From JAGVSR01 sp033765145 (GTDB lineage Bacteria; Pseudomonadota; Alphaproteobacteria; Rhizobiales; Hyphomicrobiaceae): a DNA stretch of 64,000 nt. The stretch lies in contig JANRIH010000044.1 of assembly GCA_033765145.1 (NCBI GenBank), positions 1 through 64,000 on the forward strand, read 5' to 3'. The notes under the pieces are model-generated. The model had not been told where the DNA came from. It saw only the letters and a program-made list of their open reading frames with translations, and did no database searches. Shown piece by piece: positions 61,715 to 64,000 of the stretch. The position numbers and the translations under genes are program-made. The first letter of the stretch is position 1, and each line of letters begins with the position of its first letter.

Positions 61715-63085
61715 TCAGGCCCGGTCGCCGCCGAGGCGCGCACGAGCCCGTTTGCGCCCGATCAACGGCAGGAGTGCTTTCAGTTCGGGGCCGCTCTCGC
61801 GGCCGGTCAAGGCGAGGCGGAGCGGGTGGAACAGGGCGCGGCCTTTGGCTCCGGTTTCAGACTTGATGGCGTTCGTCCATTGACCCCACGTGTCGGTGCT
61901 CCAGGGCTCGGGCGGGAGAAGGTCTGCGGCGCGGGTCGTGAATGCGGGGTCCTCGATCACCGGCGTGATGGGTGCGTTGACGACGGCCCACCACAGCTTC
62001 GAGTCGTCGAAGGTCGCCAGATTGCCGCGAACTGCTTCCCAGAACGGCGCGCCGCCTTCGACGCCACATTCAGCGAGGCGTTCCCTCACGTCGTCATAGG
62101 GCGTGATTTGGAGCAACTTCGCGTTCAAGCCCTTCAATTCTTCCGGGTCGAAGCGTCCTGGCGCCATCGAGATCTTGGCGAGATCGAGGTTGGCGGCCAA
62201 AGCCGGAAGATCACGATACGGCTCGATCGCGTCCGATGATCCGATAAGCGCGGCGTGGCTGACGATGGCCATGGGTTCCAGCCCGTCGTTGCGCAGGCTT
62301 TCCAATGACAGCGCGCCCAATCGCTTCGACAGTGCGCTGCCGTCCGCGCCGACCAGCAGGCTGTGGTGGGCAAATGCCGGCGGCTTCGCGCCCATCGCCT
62401 CGAAGATCTGGATCTGGACACCAGTATTCGTGACGTGGTCCTCGCCGCGGATGACGTGCGTGATCGCGAAGTCGACGTCGTCGACGACGCTCGTGAAGGT
62501 ATAGAGGTAGGTCCCGTCGGCGCGAACGAGTACGGGATCGGAGAGCGACCCTGCATCGACCGACTGATGGCCACGAACGAGGTCGTCCCAGACAACGGGC
62601 GTCGGCTCCGGTGTGAGGTCGGCCGTGTTCGGTGTATTCGCGAGCCGGAAGCGCCAATGGGGCGTGCGACCTTCCGCTTCGAGGCGCGCGCGCTCTTCGG
62701 TCGAGAGCTTGAGAGCCGCGCGGTCGTAGATCGGTGGGCGGCCGCTTGCGAGCTGGCGCTTGCGCCGGCGGTCGAGTTCGTCGGGTGTCTCGTAGCAGGG
62801 ATAAAGACGTCCCGAAGCTTTCAGTCGCGCCGCTGCCTCATCGTAGTGGGCCGTTCGCTCGGACTGACGCTCTTCTCTCGACCATGAGAACCCGAGCCAG
62901 CGAAGATCCGTGCGAATGGCGTCGGCGAATTTCTCCGTGGAGCGCTCGCGATCGGTGTCGTCGAGGCGGAGCATGAACGAGCCTTTGTGCTTCAGAGCAA
63001 AAAGGTAGTTCAGCACGGCTGTGCGGATATTGCCGATGTGGAGCCGGCCGGTCGGGCTCGGTGCGAAGCGGAGTTTTGGGTGCAC
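61715..63085 (-). CDS. gltX: Glutamyl-tRNA synthetase
   Basis: 456 residues from GTG 63085, chosen because KLRFAPSPTGRLHIGNIRTA begins almost at once; further upstream in-frame sequence is not synthetase-like. HIGH appears as LHIGN and KMSKS as SALSKRLGA. The C-terminal anticodon-binding domain (TWGQWTNAIKSETGAKGRAL) is present. It resembles the shorter GltX type of alphaproteobacteria, many of which carry two genes, so a second gltX elsewhere is likely. It charges tRNA-Glu, possibly also tRNA-Gln. Confidence 0.93.
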   Translation of the reverse strand: MHPKLRFAPSPTGRLHIGNIRTAVLNYLFALKHKGSFMLRLDDTDRERSTEKFADAIRTDLRWLGFSWSREERQSERTAHYDEAAARLKASGRLYPCYETPDELDRRRKRQLASGRPPIYDRAALKLSTEERARLEAEGRTPHWRFRLANTPNTADLTPEPTPVVWDDLVRGHQSVDAGSLSDPVLVRADGTYLYTFTSVVDDVDFAITHVIRGEDHVTNTGVQIQIFEAMGAKPPAFAHHSLLVGADGSALSKRLGALSLESLRNDGLEPMAIVSHAALIGSSDAIEPYRDLPALAANLDLAKISMAPGRFDPEELKGLNAKLLQITPYDDVRERLAECGVEGGAPFWEAVRGNLATFDDSKLWWAVVNAPITPVIEDPAFTTRAADLLPPEPWSTDTWGQWTNAIKSETGAKGRALFHPLRLALTGRESGPELKALLPLIGRKRARARLGGDRA

Positions 63086-63182
63086 GGGGGTGTCACAGGT
63101 TCTGTTGGTCGAACTCGCGCGGCAACCTAGGTTGCTTCCCGGCCGGATGGAAGCGGTTGCGACAGCGTTCCCGAGGGCGCGC

Positions 63183-63629
63183 TCACGCGGCCAGACGCTC
63201 GCGGGTCTCGATCGCGAGGCGGAGTGCGGCGGCATCGGCCGCGTCAACGGTCGTGAACAGTTGTTCTCCTGTCGCCGTTTCGATCGCAAGCCGCGTGAAA
63301 CGGATCGGTCTGAGGCCCGGAAGTTCGGATAGGCTCGCGAAGGCGAGGGCGGCAAAAATTCCGGCGCCAATCAGAAACCGCGTCCGCCAATAGAAGTCGA
63401 GAACGAGGACGACGAGAAAAATGGCCGCGACCATGAAGGCGGTGGCCATCAGCATCAGGCCGCCGGTGTCGCTGTCGATGACGTGCTCTTCGCGAACGGC
63501 CACGATTTCGGCGAGGGCGAGCCGGCGCCGGCCGATGCGGATCGCTGGCTCGGCGCCGGGTCCGGTCGCGGGTTCCCACATCCGGGGGGCGGATACATAT
63601 CGGAGGGGCGTGGCGTACATCGTGGGCAT
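63183..63629 (-). CDS. Small membrane protein, uncharacterised
   Basis: 148 residues. A basic segment (PAIRIGRRRLALAEIVAVRE) precedes two membrane helices (about 60-81, LMATAFMVAAIFLVVLVLDF; and about 88-105). A C-terminal soluble region contains FTRLAIETATGEQLFTTVDA. The layout is like DUF6232-type proteins with a split beta-domain around a helical hairpin, but this is not certain. It lies 98 bases upstream of gltX on the same strand. Confidence 0.65.
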   Translation of the reverse strand: MPTMYATPLRYVSAPRMWEPATGPGAEPAIRIGRRRLALAEIVAVREEHVIDSDTGGLMLMATAFMVAAIFLVVLVLDFYWRTRFLIGAGIFAALAFASLSELPGLRPIRFTRLAIETATGEQLFTTVDAADAAALRLAIETRERLAA

Positions 63630-63705
63630 CCGGGCTTTGCGGATGCAAGTCTAGCGTGGAGGGGTTGAAGCGGAGTTGACGCGAGCGTGGCCGGCCTCGC
63701 AGCAA

Positions 63706-64000
63706 TCAGAAGCTGTCGCCGCCGTCTGCGCGTGGAACCGTCACGCCGGCCGCGCGGTCGACAGACAGACCGAGCGGCGCCAGGCCCTTCGGCTCCCGGA
63801 ACCGGTTCGTGATCGGGTAGCGGCGATCGCGGCCGAAGTTCTTGGACGAAATTTTGACGCCCGGTGCCGCCTGACGCCGCTTGTATTCGGCGAGATAGAG
63901 CAGGCGTTCGATCTTGCGGACCGTTTCTTCGGGGTGGCCGCGCGCGACGATATCGGCGATCGGCATTTCGCGCTCGACGAGGCAGAGCAGGATGTCATCG
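63706..64000 (-). CDS. nadE: NAD+ synthetase, C-terminal end only (5' part beyond right edge)
   Basis: The final 97 residues of a frame entering from the right edge: DDILLCLVEREMPIADIVAR, then IERLLYLAEYKRRQAAPGVK and SSKNFGRDRRYPITNRF. This C-terminal stretch is characteristic of glutamine-dependent NadE, where the Lys/Arg-rich loop closes over deamido-NAD+. The enzyme makes NAD+ from nicotinate adenine dinucleotide. No internal start should be annotated, since the coding continues past position 64000. Confidence 0.9.
   Translation of the reverse strand, partial: DDILLCLVEREMPIADIVARGHPEETVRKIERLLYLAEYKRRQAAPGVKISSKNFGRDRRYPITNRFREPKGLAPLGLSVDRAAGVTVPRADGGDSF

Overview
The window is high-GC chromosomal DNA from an alphaproteobacterium, most likely of the order Hyphomicrobiales (Rhizobiales). 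The evidence is gene content and order. CtrA and its antagonist SciP lie within 3 kb of each other. A rhizobial PmtA phospholipid methyltransferase and an ExoR-like regulator are present. The run exoR / xthA / erpA / dgt / argS / SPOR protein / nagZ / scpA / scpB / tatA / tatB / tatC / serS / surE / LysM-LytM lipoprotein is the syntenic core block expected in this order. Genus cannot be fixed from the sequence alone. No CRISPR array, insertion sequence, phage gene or rRNA was seen. There is one tRNA gene, tRNA-Met(CAT).

Region 1 (1-16.9 kb) is accessory. It starts with the first 1754 codons of a giant secreted protein: an animal-type haem peroxidase domain, then RTX calcium-binding repeats, then Ig/cadherin-like repeats, running off the left edge. 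Divergent from it is a NarL-type histidine kinase/response regulator pair. A TadG-like protein with a CheY-like receiver, a large hybrid kinase, and a 1381-residue RTX protein with an embedded CHRD domain follow. A second, shorter RTX protein at 31.7 kb shares the C-terminal module.

Region 2 (16.9-22 kb) is a manganese uptake locus. It holds a four-gene ABC transporter operon, in which one permease is fused to a DtxR-like sensor domain, and a divergent mntR. An MntR-type palindrome sits on the operon's predicted promoter. The peroxidase resembles in architecture the Mn(II)-oxidising MopA peroxidases, so an extracellular manganese-oxidation function is the most interesting testable idea here, though it is an inference.

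Region 3 (22-28.7 kb) contains housekeeping genes (L,D-transpeptidase, tRNA-Met, pmtA, mnmA) and then the cell-cycle cluster sciP, a lipoprotein, fliJ and ctrA. Near-consensus CtrA boxes precede sciP and fliJ. Region 4 (28.3-37.9 kb) is mixed: a coiled-coil protein, a NodU-type carbamoyltransferase, a metallo-beta-lactamase-fold hydrolase, the second RTX protein, two small secreted proteins, a CoA-transferase, a DUF3592 protein and pyroglutamyl peptidase.

Region 5 (37.9-57.2 kb) is the conserved core block for cell-envelope growth, chromosome segregation, Tat export and translation, ending with exoR and ilvD. An exact CtrA box (TTAA-N7-TTAA) precedes the LysM/LytM lipoprotein gene. Region 6 (57.7-64 kb) has a DUF898 / M48 peptidase / DUF2939 run, a V4R (BchJ-like) protein, a glutamyl-tRNA synthetase, a small membrane protein and the C-terminal end of NAD+ synthetase at the right edge.
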